Shown here: positions 16,256-24,779 of the stretch, piece after piece
Layout: each line of letters starts with the position of its first letter
Position numbering within the stretch: the stretch's first letter is position 1
Assembly (NCBI GenBank): GCA_017454625.1
Contig: JAFTCP010000035.1
Span: 1-48,400, forward strand
DNA length: 48,400 bases
Source of the DNA: Synergistaceae bacterium
GTDB lineage: Bacteria; Synergistota; Synergistia; Synergistales; Aminobacteriaceae
Direction of reading: 5' to 3'
Made by a program: the position numbers and the translations under genes
Notes under the pieces: generated by a model
Databases searched by the model: none
What the model was told of the DNA's origin: nothing
Seen by the model: only the letters and a program-made list of their open reading frames with translations

Positions 16256-16303
16256 CAATTATCCCTCCTTTTATTGTGCCAATTCATAAGAGCTGCAACA
16301 AAC

Positions 16304-16339
16304 TATATTAGACAAGTTAAATATAAATCCATGTCCATA
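16304..16339. repeat. Decayed copy of the 3' end of binding protein gene 1
   Basis: AAATCCATGTCCA here matches AAATCCGTGTCCC in the gene tail 63 bases away (16388), with flanking similarity on both sides. It fills part of the gap between the two binding protein genes. Confidence 0.5.
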
Positions 16340-16365
16340 ATATGAAAATTACAGCCGCAAAAAAA

Positions 16366-17253
16366 TTATCTTGAACGGGTGATGATTAAATCCGTGTCCC
16401 ACTCGTAATAAGGCACTGAGAGAATTACTCCGGGCGCTGCATCACGAACAACATTTTTGAGCTTGCTACTGGGGATTTTGCTTGTCTCGGTGTTGCGGTA
16501 CCAGAAAATTACATCAGCTCGTCCAGACGCAAGAGCCGCAGAACGTCCGCCGGAATCAACGCTTATTAATCTAACATTTTTCTTTATCCTTCGGCCAATT
16601 TCAGAGAGTATCGCAGTGTTATAGCCCGTAGGTTTTCCGTCAGCAGCAATATAATCAATCGGCGGCAAATCTCCCGTTACAGCAACTTTGATCGTCTCGG
16701 CATCTTTGAAACTCGTAAATTTCTCGGCCTTAGGCTCCCCGTTAAGCTCAGTGATAAATTTTTTCCCAAGCCTTGAAAGTGTCCCGTCCTTTCTCATCGC
16801 TGAGATTGCATCGTTAAATTCCTTCTGAAGTTTCGTGTTGCCCTGCTTAAATCCGAATGAAATCGTCGAAGGCATCATGTTTAACGAGAACGAAATATCA
16901 TAATTCGCGTTGTTCGTGATTAAATACATTCCGACCGGCTCAGGTAAAACTATCTCGTCAATTTTTCGCGAGCGTAAAGCCATCTGCATTGACAATAACG
17001 AATCATAGAAGTGTACAACTCGGCGATTTTTCACGAGTTCCATTATGAAACCTTCAAGCCTGTCTTCTTCTGCCCAGTTACTTTCATCCGCAGGAATTAA
17101 CGGAGCTACAGCCTTTCGCAAGTCGTCAAGTCCCTCCTGAAATTCGCCTTCAGTCGTGCCGAGATAAGTCAATATTCCGCTGTCAACAAAATCTTTAGCA
17201 TAAACGGAACTCGCGATTAACACTAAAATTAGGGCAAGTAAAAACTTTTTCAT
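16366..17253 (-). CDS. Circularly permuted solute-binding protein 1
   Basis: 295 residues from the ATG at 17253 (GGAGG upstream; signal peptide MKKFLLALILVLIASSVYA). Residues about 79-168 are the normally C-terminal part of an SBP_bac_3 domain: HFYDSLLSMQMALRSRKIDE, ISFGFKQGNTKLQKEFNDAI, then RKDGTLSRLGKKF. Residues about 186-295 are the normally N-terminal part: IKVAVTGDLPPIDYIAADGK, GYNTAILSEIGRR, ALASGRADVIFWY and VPYYEWDTDLIITR. Standard family members have the reverse order, as does the domain at the C-terminus of the symporter at 46010-48286. First binding protein gene after the receptor phosphatase gene. Confidence 0.87.
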   Translation of the reverse strand: MKKFLLALILVLIASSVYAKDFVDSGILTYLGTTEGEFQEGLDDLRKAVAPLIPADESNWAEEDRLEGFIMELVKNRRVVHFYDSLLSMQMALRSRKIDEIVLPEPVGMYLITNNANYDISFSLNMMPSTISFGFKQGNTKLQKEFNDAISAMRKDGTLSRLGKKFITELNGEPKAEKFTSFKDAETIKVAVTGDLPPIDYIAADGKPTGYNTAILSEIGRRIKKNVRLISVDSGGRSAALASGRADVIFWYRNTETSKIPSSKLKNVVRDAAPGVILSVPYYEWDTDLIITRSR

Positions 17254-17300
17254 GATTATATTTCCTCCTGTAAAAATATTTTTCCCCGTCATGTTTGAAC

Positions 17301-17334
17301 GTGATACATTCTTCTTGATAGGGAAAATTTTCTC
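17301..17334. repeat. Decayed copy of the 3' end of the receptor phosphatase gene
   Basis: CTTCTTGATAGGGAAAATTT resembles the gene's tail at 17371 onward (CTTCTTGATC, then an AATATTTTTCCC run), 60 bases away. It accounts for part of the 108-base gap. Confidence 0.45.
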
Positions 17335-17361
17335 CAGTCCTGTTGACCATAAGGCTGGGCT

Positions 17362-19779
17362 TTAAAGTTCCTTCTTGATCGTCAGAATATTTTTCCCATC
17401 CTTATACTCGTAAACAATATCGTCCATGCTCTTTTTGACCATGTAAATCCCCAATCCTCCGATTTGTCTTTCTTCAGCCGGGAGCGTAATATCCGGGTCT
17501 TCCTTCGCTAATGGGTCATAAGGAACGCCATTATCAATAAACGTAATCAAAACGGCTAAAGGCTCTTCCTGAAGTTCAACTCTCACGGTTGCCGGGCCGG
17601 TCTCAGGATTATAGGCATAATGAGCAATATTCACGAACAATTCTTCAACTGCAACGTCAATTTGCATCTGGATTTTCGGTGAGCAGTCATGTGCTTCAAG
17701 CTGTTCATCGACGAACGAAATTACTTTTTCAAGATTATTCACATCAGCTTCAATTGTTAATTCTTTCATGAAATTTTTACCTCCAAAATATCTTAAGCAA
17801 AGCATTGTAATATCATCAAATTGGGGAGCGTCTCCGGTGAACGCGTCAACATCTTGTTTCATTGACGATAAAATCTCTTCAGCCGAGAAATTCTTTGTGT
17901 CGTCAAGAGCTTTAAGCATCCTGTCAGTCCCGTATAATTCCTCGTTAGAGTTCGTAGCCTCAGCAACTCCGTCCGTGTAAAGATAAAGATTATCGCCTGG
18001 ATTGAGCGTAAATTCATTCTGGCGGAACTTTAAGCCTTCCATTGTTGCAACTGCCGGGCTGGGTTTACTTTTTATGAGTTCGTAATTTCCTCCGACGTGT
18101 CGAATTGCCGGGTATTCATGGCCTGCGTTTGAGGCTGTAACTTTTCCCGTCGAGATTTCCAAAATTCCGAGCCAGACGGTTACGAACAAATCGGCTTCGT
18201 TTCCTTCGCATAATTGATTATTAACGTCGTGAAGAATTTCCGAAGGTGAGCCGCCAATTTGAGAACGAGTTTTTATTAACGTCTTAGCAATCACCATGAA
18301 CAACGCCGCCGGAACTCCCTTACCCGAAACGTCAGCCATAACCAAAGCTAAATGGTCATCGTCAATCATGAAGAAGTCGTAAAAATCTCCCCCAACTTCT
18401 TTTGCCGGTGTCATTGTAGCGTAAATGTCAAATTCTTTTCTATCAGGAAAAGGAGGGAAAATTCGCGGGAGCATGTCAGCTTGAATTTGTGTAGCAACGT
18501 TGAGTTCCGCACCAATTCTCTCTTTCTCGGCTGTAACAGCGGCTAAGTTCTTCACGTACTCTTTCAGGGAAGCCGCCATGTTGTTGAAGTTCTGTGCTAA
18601 GTCTCCGATTTCGTCATCACTTCGGATTTCGGCCCGGTAATCTAAATTTCCTCCGCTGATTTTCTCGACATCATGACCGAGTTCAATTATCGGGTTCGTT
18701 AAACGCGTTGAGAATGTCCGTGAGACGAACGCGACTATCATAATAATCATCAGGAAGACGACGAGGAATAAAATTATCGTGATGATAATATTACGATTAA
18801 CTCTGTTTACCGGCGATAAAATTACGTCTCTAGGAATTGTGATGCAGAACTTCCAGCCCGTACTTTTTATCGGAGTGTAAGCGTAATAAGTCATGTTATC
18901 GGCTAGAGATATTCCCGTTTTTCCAGAGAGAATTTCACCAGCGACCGACGGACGAAGAACATCACTTTCATTTAACTCTTGGCCTGAAGGATTGATAATT
19001 TTTCCCGCTTCGTCAACAAGAAACGCAAAGGCCTCTTCTCCCAAATCAATATTAACGACAGCTTTATGCAAATCCGAGATTAATATATCCATACCGACGG
19101 CTCCGGCAAATTTATTATTCGCGTCATAGAACGGAGCTAAACAAGTTATCATTAAGCCGCGATTATAAGCGTCGTTGTAAATGTCAGTGAAATATGTTTT
19201 CCCAGTTTCTTTTGCGAGTTTATACCATTCGGATTTTGAGTAATCGTAATAAACATCGTTTCCGCCATTGTCGCTGATTTCCGATTGGTCATCATAAGCA
19301 ATCATAAAGCCGCTTTCTGTGCCAAAATATATTGTCGTGATTACGCCCTTGTTTGACTGCATAACCGGAGCCCAGACCTGTTCAACATTTCCAAGAAGGC
19401 TTGACTCGTCTTTTACAGCATCTTTGTTGACTGTTTCGTCGCGATAACCTTTCTGAAGAACAAGAACTCCTGCGTTTTCTTTCGTAGGGGGAAAGACTTC
19501 ACGGCTCACGTAACCCGATGGATTTTTATAAATCTCATGGATATAGCCCGCGAAGTTTTCAATGTAATTCGTGAATTTCCCAAGTTCGGAATCCGCAAGC
19601 TCGGCTTTATTGGTCGTAATGTTGTATAAATTCTGCTCCATCTGGTGAATTAACGCGCTCTCGCTGTTGCCCCTGATGAGGAACATGCTGATTAATCCGA
19701 CCGTTGAAGTTATGATTAATGCCGCAATCGATACAGCAAGAACCAGACTTTGAACTTTCTTACGAATTGGCCGCCTCAT
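17362..19779 (-). CDS. Receptor phosphatase: dCache-HAMP-SpoIIE with C-terminal RsbW-like kinase domain
   Basis: 805 residues. TM1 about 13-35; a periplasmic double-Cache sensor about 40-325 (WYKLAKETGKTYFTDIYND, GAVGMDILISDL); TM2 about 330-353; HAMP to about 410; PP2C-type SpoIIE phosphatase about 430-650 (GGDFYDFFMIDDDHLALVMA, DVSGKGVPAALFM, LYTDGVAEA, DDITML); HATPase_c_2 domain about 670-805 (AVEELFVNIAHYAY, DNGVPYDP, GGLGIYMVKKSMDD). This last copy keeps the N-box Asn and the glycine box. One protein therefore holds both activities of a partner switch: it could dephosphorylate and rephosphorylate the STAS protein of the same operon according to a periplasmic ligand. AGGAGG before the ATG; the start overlaps the preceding stop as TAATG. 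Confidence 0.94.
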   Translation of the reverse strand: MRRPIRKKVQSLVLAVSIAALIITSTVGLISMFLIRGNSESALIHQMEQNLYNITTNKAELADSELGKFTNYIENFAGYIHEIYKNPSGYVSREVFPPTKENAGVLVLQKGYRDETVNKDAVKDESSLLGNVEQVWAPVMQSNKGVITTIYFGTESGFMIAYDDQSEISDNGGNDVYYDYSKSEWYKLAKETGKTYFTDIYNDAYNRGLMITCLAPFYDANNKFAGAVGMDILISDLHKAVVNIDLGEEAFAFLVDEAGKIINPSGQELNESDVLRPSVAGEILSGKTGISLADNMTYYAYTPIKSTGWKFCITIPRDVILSPVNRVNRNIIITIILFLVVFLMIIMIVAFVSRTFSTRLTNPIIELGHDVEKISGGNLDYRAEIRSDDEIGDLAQNFNNMAASLKEYVKNLAAVTAEKERIGAELNVATQIQADMLPRIFPPFPDRKEFDIYATMTPAKEVGGDFYDFFMIDDDHLALVMADVSGKGVPAALFMVIAKTLIKTRSQIGGSPSEILHDVNNQLCEGNEADLFVTVWLGILEISTGKVTASNAGHEYPAIRHVGGNYELIKSKPSPAVATMEGLKFRQNEFTLNPGDNLYLYTDGVAEATNSNEELYGTDRMLKALDDTKNFSAEEILSSMKQDVDAFTGDAPQFDDITMLCLRYFGGKNFMKELTIEADVNNLEKVISFVDEQLEAHDCSPKIQMQIDVAVEELFVNIAHYAYNPETGPATVRVELQEEPLAVLITFIDNGVPYDPLAKEDPDITLPAEERQIGGLGIYMVKKSMDDIVYEYKDGKNILTIKKEL

Positions 19780-20270
19780 TAATACGCCTCCTTAACTTTC
19801 AGAATATAATAATCTTCCCTATAATCCTTCACGGACAACGGGAACTTTTCAGCGTGTACAAACATTTTCTCGCCTAACTCCTCATCAACGAGCTTCTGCA
19901 TTTCTTCACGTTTCGACGATAACGCTTTACAATTGGGAGCTAACGCGATAACGAGCTGTGAACCTTTTTGCATTAGCGACAGAGGCCAGATTGCACACTC
20001 AAAAAATTTATCCTCGCCGAGAATACATCCCTTGCCTTCGTTGAACCAGCAAAGCGCTTCTTCTTCGGGGTCATCAGTCTTGTAGCGTCCTGAAAGGTCC
20101 ATAGTCGCATAATCACCGTAAACTTTGAACTTCGCAAATGGATATTTCCGCTTCAACTTCTCAAGCAATGTTAAATCAAATCTCGGTGTTTCCCATAAAC
20201 TTGCGCGCCTGTGAGAACAACAGAATTTACACTTTGCACACTCTGATGGCGATAAAACTTTTCGTAACAT
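19779..20270 (-). CDS. Cysteine-cluster protein resembling the YkgJ (UPF0153) family
   Basis: 163 residues, soluble. The opening CAKCKFCC (Cys 11, 14, 17, 18) with later cysteines (GCILG, FFECAIWP, NCKAL) resembles the zinc/iron-cluster family YkgJ, whose biochemical role is not well established. GGAGAG precedes the ATG, and the stop overlaps the next ATG as TAATG, so it is tightly coupled to the receptor phosphatase. Its place inside a signalling operon suggests an accessory role, possibly redox sensing; that is inference only. Confidence 0.7.
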   Translation of the reverse strand: MLRKVLSPSECAKCKFCCSHRRASLWETPRFDLTLLEKLKRKYPFAKFKVYGDYATMDLSGRYKTDDPEEEALCWFNEGKGCILGEDKFFECAIWPLSLMQKGSQLVIALAPNCKALSSKREEMQKLVDEELGEKMFVHAEKFPLSVKDYREDYYILKVKEAY

Positions 20271-20292
20271 TCTTTAACTCTCCTACTCTCAA

Positions 20293-22092
20293 TCAAACGA
20301 CGACATGAATAAAATTCTCGTTATCGCCGTAAGAATATGACGCTCGCAACGCCCGGTGTTTAATTATCTTCAAGCTCATAATGTCGAGCATATCTTCGTC
20401 CTTCCGGATTATGAACGGGTTATATTTCGCGCCCATGTAATTCATCTTGACCGATACGGCATTCCCAAAACGAACCTGAATATTAATTTTCGCTTCCGGC
20501 TGAACATTTAATATCCTGATTGATAATTCTTCAATACAGCTTTGAATTTCTAGAACTTGTTTCATCGATGCCCTGAACTTGAAGCCTGCTGTCTCTAAAG
20601 TTTCGTTAGCTTCGTTGAGTGTCTCAGGGTCAGAGTTAATCACAAATTCAGCGTCGTATTTTATCGTGAGATTTCCCGGCAAAATCGGATCAATCCCCAG
20701 CAAGCTCCCGAAGATTATGTTGATGGGAAGAGCGATTAATAATCCGGAGGCAATGTAAAATCCCGAAATTCTCACGTCCAAGCATAACGCCGATAACATG
20801 AGGACAAGAGAAAAATATCTCATGTAATGCTTCGGAAGCTGAAATAATATCCTGTGTGATCGCGACAATGAATGCCAGCCCGCCCAAATTCCCAAGCCGG
20901 TAATCGAAATATAAACGCATTCATGAAACATCATGCTTGCACTCAGGCCAATTAACGAGAACGATAACGCACAGCCTAAGCAGCATCCGATTACGCCGTT
21001 AATCCCGAAGAATAATCCGAGTGTGAAGGGCAGAAAGTTTTTAATTCCGACATGAACAGGGAAAATATCAGCAAGCTGAACGGGAAAATCTATCAGGAAA
21101 TAAGCCGCCGCCGAAGCAATAATAATCTGTTTATGAAGCCTGATGCTCAAAAAATTTTTCACGCTGATTTTCTTATCATGCCCGCCGACGAAAAACTTTT
21201 TTATCAATCCCGTAAATCCCGGCTCAGTTAATAATAATCCGCCGACAATTAAAACGCTTCCGACAATCTTGAACGCCGTAATATTCTCCGGAGGAGTTCC
21301 GAAAAATCGCGACATCAACGGGGAAATGAACGTCGTCATGATTATCTCGGTCGAAAAAATTAATGACGTGTTCAGCGGCGTAACGTACCTTTGCGCGTAA
21401 ATCTGAACTATCCCGTAAAGTCCGCGCATGAAAAAGCTCACGTAAATTACGGCTCCCCAAAATGCACGAATTGAAGGAAGAGTGAACGATGCCCCGAAAA
21501 ATAAACTCTCACCAGCCCAGAGAACGAGCGAGAACACGAAGCAGAAGAACATCTGCCCCATTGCTAATATTGAAGGATTTGACGTTGAGGCATAAGCTCC
21601 GATCGTGAGAATGTAAAGCGCAAGAGCCGCATCAGCCAGTACGAGATAAAATACATTCGCATCGAACAAGCCTTTAATGTCCGCGTCAATCATCAAGAAT
21701 AATCCCGCAAAAACAGTAATAACTCCGGCAATCGTGAATTTATCGGGAAAAATTTTCATGAATATGGCCGAGAATATCACGACAAAGATAAAATATAACG
21801 ACAAAACCGAAGCCGTAATCGTCGAGCTGAGTCCTGAAGCTCCAAGAAGCATAAACAGGTTAAACACGACGAGTTCAGACGAGAGTATCATGCTTTGAAA
21901 AATCTGCCTGGTGTCGAGCCTGAATAATTCACCGAAGAAAAACGCAAACGCTATCACAAATCCGACAAGGTTAGTTATGCACAGAAACGCGAAATGTGAG
22001 ACGCTCTCAGGAACTCCGGCAAGAAAAACGTATTGCACTGAGCCTAAGAAAGTTATGATTAACAGTGAGATATTAGCTTCAAGTTTGCTCAT
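20293..22092 (-). CDS. DMT (EamA) transporter fused to a second membrane block and an RsbW-like domain
   Basis: 599 residues in three parts. About 5-300: ten hydrophobic helices with the two-fold EamA layout of drug/metabolite exporters. About 315-480: a further five or six helices (IKNFLPFTLGLFFGINGVIG, GLGIWAGWHSLSRS) that resemble sensor-type membrane modules but that I cannot name. About 485-599: a degenerate HATPase_c_2 domain (VLEIQSCIEELSIRIL, then DIMSLKIIKHRALRASYSYG). The N-box Asn is replaced by Arg and the glycine box is absent, so it may bind partners without kinase activity. The fusion parallels the ABC ATPase fusion ten kilobases away. Start and preceding stop overlap as ATGA. 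Confidence 0.85.
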   Translation of the reverse strand: MSKLEANISLLIITFLGSVQYVFLAGVPESVSHFAFLCITNLVGFVIAFAFFFGELFRLDTRQIFQSMILSSELVVFNLFMLLGASGLSSTITASVLSLYFIFVVIFSAIFMKIFPDKFTIAGVITVFAGLFLMIDADIKGLFDANVFYLVLADAALALYILTIGAYASTSNPSILAMGQMFFCFVFSLVLWAGESLFFGASFTLPSIRAFWGAVIYVSFFMRGLYGIVQIYAQRYVTPLNTSLIFSTEIIMTTFISPLMSRFFGTPPENITAFKIVGSVLIVGGLLLTEPGFTGLIKKFFVGGHDKKISVKNFLSIRLHKQIIIASAAAYFLIDFPVQLADIFPVHVGIKNFLPFTLGLFFGINGVIGCCLGCALSFSLIGLSASMMFHECVYISITGLGIWAGWHSLSRSHRILFQLPKHYMRYFSLVLMLSALCLDVRISGFYIASGLLIALPINIIFGSLLGIDPILPGNLTIKYDAEFVINSDPETLNEANETLETAGFKFRASMKQVLEIQSCIEELSIRILNVQPEAKINIQVRFGNAVSVKMNYMGAKYNPFIIRKDEDMLDIMSLKIIKHRALRASYSYGDNENFIHVVV

Positions 22093-23078
22093 TCGTTTTC
22101 AGTCAGAATAAATTTCTCAATCATATATGCCGGTTGATAACGCGTTTTCATTGACCTCAGGCCCTCAATCCCTAAATCTTCCTCCATGTTGAGATATTCG
22201 TAGCCGTCAGAGCGAAGACGTGTAGCTTCTGCAAATGTGAGAACTTTATAGATATTCGTGATATTTCTGTCGCCCTTCTGAACAATCCCGTCAAAAACTT
22301 TTTCCGACAACGGAGCACCGTATGCATAACCTTTAACTTCGCCGTCAATGAATAAAATTATCCCGGAAAGTCCAAGCGCGGAAAAATTATCAAGTGCGGT
22401 CATTATGCCTTCATTCTCATGATCAAGTAAAGCATCATGGGACAGGTCATATTCACTCAGGGATTTTTTCTCGAACCATTGAGCCTGAAAATTCCTGATT
22501 AGGTCAATATGTTCCGGAGTTATTCGTGTGATTTCATAATGTCCTTCGTAATCCCGAAAGAATTTTTTCACGTCCTGACGTTTTCTTGCAAGAGCAGGGC
22601 CGGGAAGATTAACCAGATTTTCAACACTGAAAACGTATTCCGAGAAATCGCGATTTCCCTCAATCGAAGAATAATTTACTTCCGGTGTTAAAGTCTCAGA
22701 ATTTATTAACTCGTTATTGCCATTAACAGAAAACTTTCCGGGAAATAATTCACTCACAATTTCCATTGCTCGGCGTGTCAAAGTCTCGAATTTCACGTGT
22801 GAGTTATGGGCGTGAGCGTCATCAAGAATATTTTGCATGGCCAATTTGAGATTATCGCGTTTACCATGAGGGAATAAATACACTCTTTCTTTATCCGAAC
22901 ATTTTTTAGCTCTCAGTGTGTAAAGAAAATTATCATGCTCGCAGAACATATCTCCGTATTTCCCGGCCAAGCAGAATGAGGACACGAAGGAATGTTGACA
23001 GGAACCCTCGCCGAATTTGAAGGTGTAACTGTCGATTAATGCCTTCATGTCCAGACTTACAGGCTGAAAATCGAGCAC
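22089..23078 (-). CDS. DUF2156 (GNAT-like, phosphatidylglycerol lysyltransferase C-terminal) protein
   Basis: 329 residues. The part YVFSVENLVNLPGPALARKR and the following GNAT-like core (FIDGEVKGYAYGAPLSEKVF, LNMEEDLGIEGLRSMKTRYQ) are typical of DUF2156, the acyl-transfer domain found in MprF-type lysyl-lipid synthases and in stand-alone proteins of uncertain substrate. No membrane segment. A GTG start at 23078, five bases after the STAS stop, is taken; an ATG at 23048 is possible but has no better ribosome site. Its role in a partner-switching operon is unknown; modification of a lipid or a small molecule is a family-based guess. Confidence 0.82.
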   Translation of the reverse strand: MLDFQPVSLDMKALIDSYTFKFGEGSCQHSFVSSFCLAGKYGDMFCEHDNFLYTLRAKKCSDKERVYLFPHGKRDNLKLAMQNILDDAHAHNSHVKFETLTRRAMEIVSELFPGKFSVNGNNELINSETLTPEVNYSSIEGNRDFSEYVFSVENLVNLPGPALARKRQDVKKFFRDYEGHYEITRITPEHIDLIRNFQAQWFEKKSLSEYDLSHDALLDHENEGIMTALDNFSALGLSGIILFIDGEVKGYAYGAPLSEKVFDGIVQKGDRNITNIYKVLTFAEATRLRSDGYEYLNMEEDLGIEGLRSMKTRYQPAYMIEKFILTENE

Positions 23079-23083
23079 GAATA

Positions 23084-23383
23084 TTATTTCTCGATATTCA
23101 GAATTTCATCAAATCCCGTAACTTCAAATATGTCAAGAATTTCCTGGCTTGCGTTTTTGACCGTCATTTTCCCCTGCTTGTTCATGACCTTTTGAGCCTT
23201 GAGCAATACACGAAGTCCCGCTGATGAAATATACACGAGCTTGGACATGTCGATGGTTAAGTCCTTTACGTCTTTAAGTCCTTCCCTGAGTTCAATTTCA
23301 AGCTGAGGAGCTGTTGTCGTGTCAAGTCTGCCTTCGAGTGCTACTGTTAAAGCGGATCCGTTTGCTTCTTTAGTGATATTCAT
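23084..23383 (-). CDS. STAS-domain anti-sigma factor antagonist
   Basis: 99 residues, a single STAS domain of SpoIIAA/RsbV type. The phosphorylation site region is YISSAGLRVLLKAQKVM with Ser 53 and Ser 54; GRLDTTTAP and VTGFDEIL are also typical. In the known scheme the unphosphorylated form binds the HATPase kinase partner and releases that partner's target; the SpoIIE-type phosphatase resets it. All three kinds of partner are encoded here. No sigma factor gene lies in the window, so the output target may be a protein of this operon rather than a sigma factor. GGAGG precedes the ATG. Confidence 0.94.
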   Translation of the reverse strand: MNITKEANGSALTVALEGRLDTTTAPQLEIELREGLKDVKDLTIDMSKLVYISSAGLRVLLKAQKVMNKQGKMTVKNASQEILDIFEVTGFDEILNIEK

Positions 23384-23399
23384 GAAGAGATTACCTCCG

Positions 23400-24014
23400 T
23401 TAAAAGTATTTGATAACGATTAATTTTACACTATCTTTTGTTACTCCGACTTGAACATCATCGGCAATATTCGCGATTATTGACTTTTCGAGTTCATCCC
23501 AAGCGTCAGAATTTACCGAGCGTTCTGAATTGATATTGTCCTTGTACTTCTGCATTGACCAGGCATAAACGGCTTCGGAAATTCCTGCGTTAACGCCGTC
23601 GATTGCTCCGTAAGCGAACATTCCTGTTCCGTATTGTGCCTGAATGTTAAAACTTTCCTGCATGCTGTAAAGTCCGGCCTCGAAGATCTCACGAATTTTT
23701 TCCATGATGCCGCGATGAGAGATATTTTCACCTTTTGTTGAGACATCGAGAAATTCCCGGCGTTTTGCGTAATCAAGTTCAGCTTTAGCCTCAAGAATTA
23801 ACTTGCACGTGTGATTTTCTTCTTCAAGCCAGAAATCCCCTTTGAAATTTTCCGTTATGGCCCGAACCATGCTTAAGAGTTCTTCAGCCAGCAGTCTTAA
23901 GTGAAAGGCTTTTTTTCGTTGGAGCTTGAGATAATCAGCAAGTTCATCAGTGAGCTCGAGAGCTTCATTCATTCCTTCGCCTGATTTTGAAACTTTGACT
24001 TTCTCAGTGATCAT
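23400..24014 (-). CDS. RsbW-like HATPase-fold protein
   Basis: 204 residues from the ATG at 24014 (AAGGTGAT upstream; an in-frame extension to 24047 is less likely). The N-terminal half reads as a degenerate anti-sigma kinase fold: KAFHLRLLAEELLSMVRAI fills the place of the N-box helix, followed by a strand-rich stretch (ENHTCKLILEA). The C-terminal half (about 100-204) has a Gly/Tyr-rich segment GTGMFAYGAIDGVNAGISEA. The catalytic Asn is not evident. First gene of the operon, 16 bases before the STAS gene, its most likely partner. Confidence 0.7.
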   Translation of the reverse strand: MITEKVKVSKSGEGMNEALELTDELADYLKLQRKKAFHLRLLAEELLSMVRAITENFKGDFWLEEENHTCKLILEAKAELDYAKRREFLDVSTKGENISHRGIMEKIREIFEAGLYSMQESFNIQAQYGTGMFAYGAIDGVNAGISEAVYAWSMQKYKDNINSERSVNSDAWDELEKSIIANIADDVQVGVTKDSVKLIVIKYF

Positions 24015-24052
24015 TAAATCACCTTCCTGTAAAAATTTATTAATCACGTAAA

Positions 24053-24093
24053 ATTATAGCGAGTTGACTTAAAAATTACTGTGATATTATAAG
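24053..24093. promoter_or_regulatory. Divergent promoter region
   Basis: On the plus strand TTGACT (24064-24069) and TATAAG (24088-24093) are 18 bases apart and point toward DUF4416. On the minus strand TATAAT (24053-24058) lies about 40 bases before the ATG of the signalling operon, with no clear -35 box. The overlap of the two makes shared control possible. Confidence 0.5.
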
Positions 24094-24172
24094 CGATACA
24101 TGAACCAGAAAAGAAAATTTATTAATAAACGAAGAGTTTTTGCTGAAATGAACATGAAAAGAGAGAAATAGC

Positions 24173-24265
24173 ATGAGTATAAACGTAAAACGCATAACAG
24201 GAATACTTTATCCCATTGGAGCATTGACGAACTCGCCGAAGCTCAACTGGGTAAGGGAGAAATAA
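24173..24265 (+). pseudogene. Truncated tandem copy of the DUF4416 gene head (30 codons)
   Basis: The first 14 codons (MSINVKRITGILYP) are the same as those of the following gene. After a short deletion the copy continues in another frame over the DNA of the GALTNS region and ends with TAA one base before the real ATG. Copy and original start 94 bases apart. The copy has kept a ribosome-binding site and could be translated as a leader peptide. Confidence 0.6.
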
Positions 24266-24266
24266 C

Positions 24267-24779
24267 ATGAGCATAAACGTAAAACGAATAACAGGAATAC
24301 TTTATCCCAACGAGGAATTATTGCGCTGGAGCATTGACGAACTCGCTAAAATCTGGGGACAGCCTGAAATTTACAGTGAGCCTGTGCCATTTGACCGTAC
24401 GAATTATTATGATGAGATTTCGCCGAACCTGACACGAATATTTTTATGTTTTCCCGGACTTGTGAACGCATCCGAATTGGCCGACTGGAAGCATCAGGCT
24501 ATCGAGATTGAAGCACGAAGCCGAGAGCCGATTAGAGCGGTTAATATTGATCCGGGATATGTCGACGGAGCGAGATTAATTTTAGCGTCAACAAAGGATC
24601 ATGCTCACAGGATTTATTTGCGCGACGGGATTTATGCTGAAGTTACGATGCGTTATCGATTTAAGAAGTGGCAGAGCTTCGATTACACGTTTCCTGATTT
24701 TGCGAGCGGAGTTTACGACAAATTTTTATTGCAAGTCCGGAGAATGTGGCTTCAAGAGATTAAAAGCATAAAAATATAA
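24267..24779 (+). CDS. DUF4416 family protein
   Basis: 170 residues. GILYPNEELL at the start and VNIDPGYVDGARLILASTKD with HAHRIYLRDGIYAEVT in the middle are the hallmarks of DUF4416, a conserved family of unknown function found mainly in anaerobic bacteria. The protein is soluble and full length. GGGAG precedes the ATG. It is transcribed away from the signalling operon, and the secreted-protein gene follows after about 30 bases. Confidence 0.88.
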   Translation: MSINVKRITGILYPNEELLRWSIDELAKIWGQPEIYSEPVPFDRTNYYDEISPNLTRIFLCFPGLVNASELADWKHQAIEIEARSREPIRAVNIDPGYVDGARLILASTKDHAHRIYLRDGIYAEVTMRYRFKKWQSFDYTFPDFASGVYDKFLLQVRRMWLQEIKSIKI

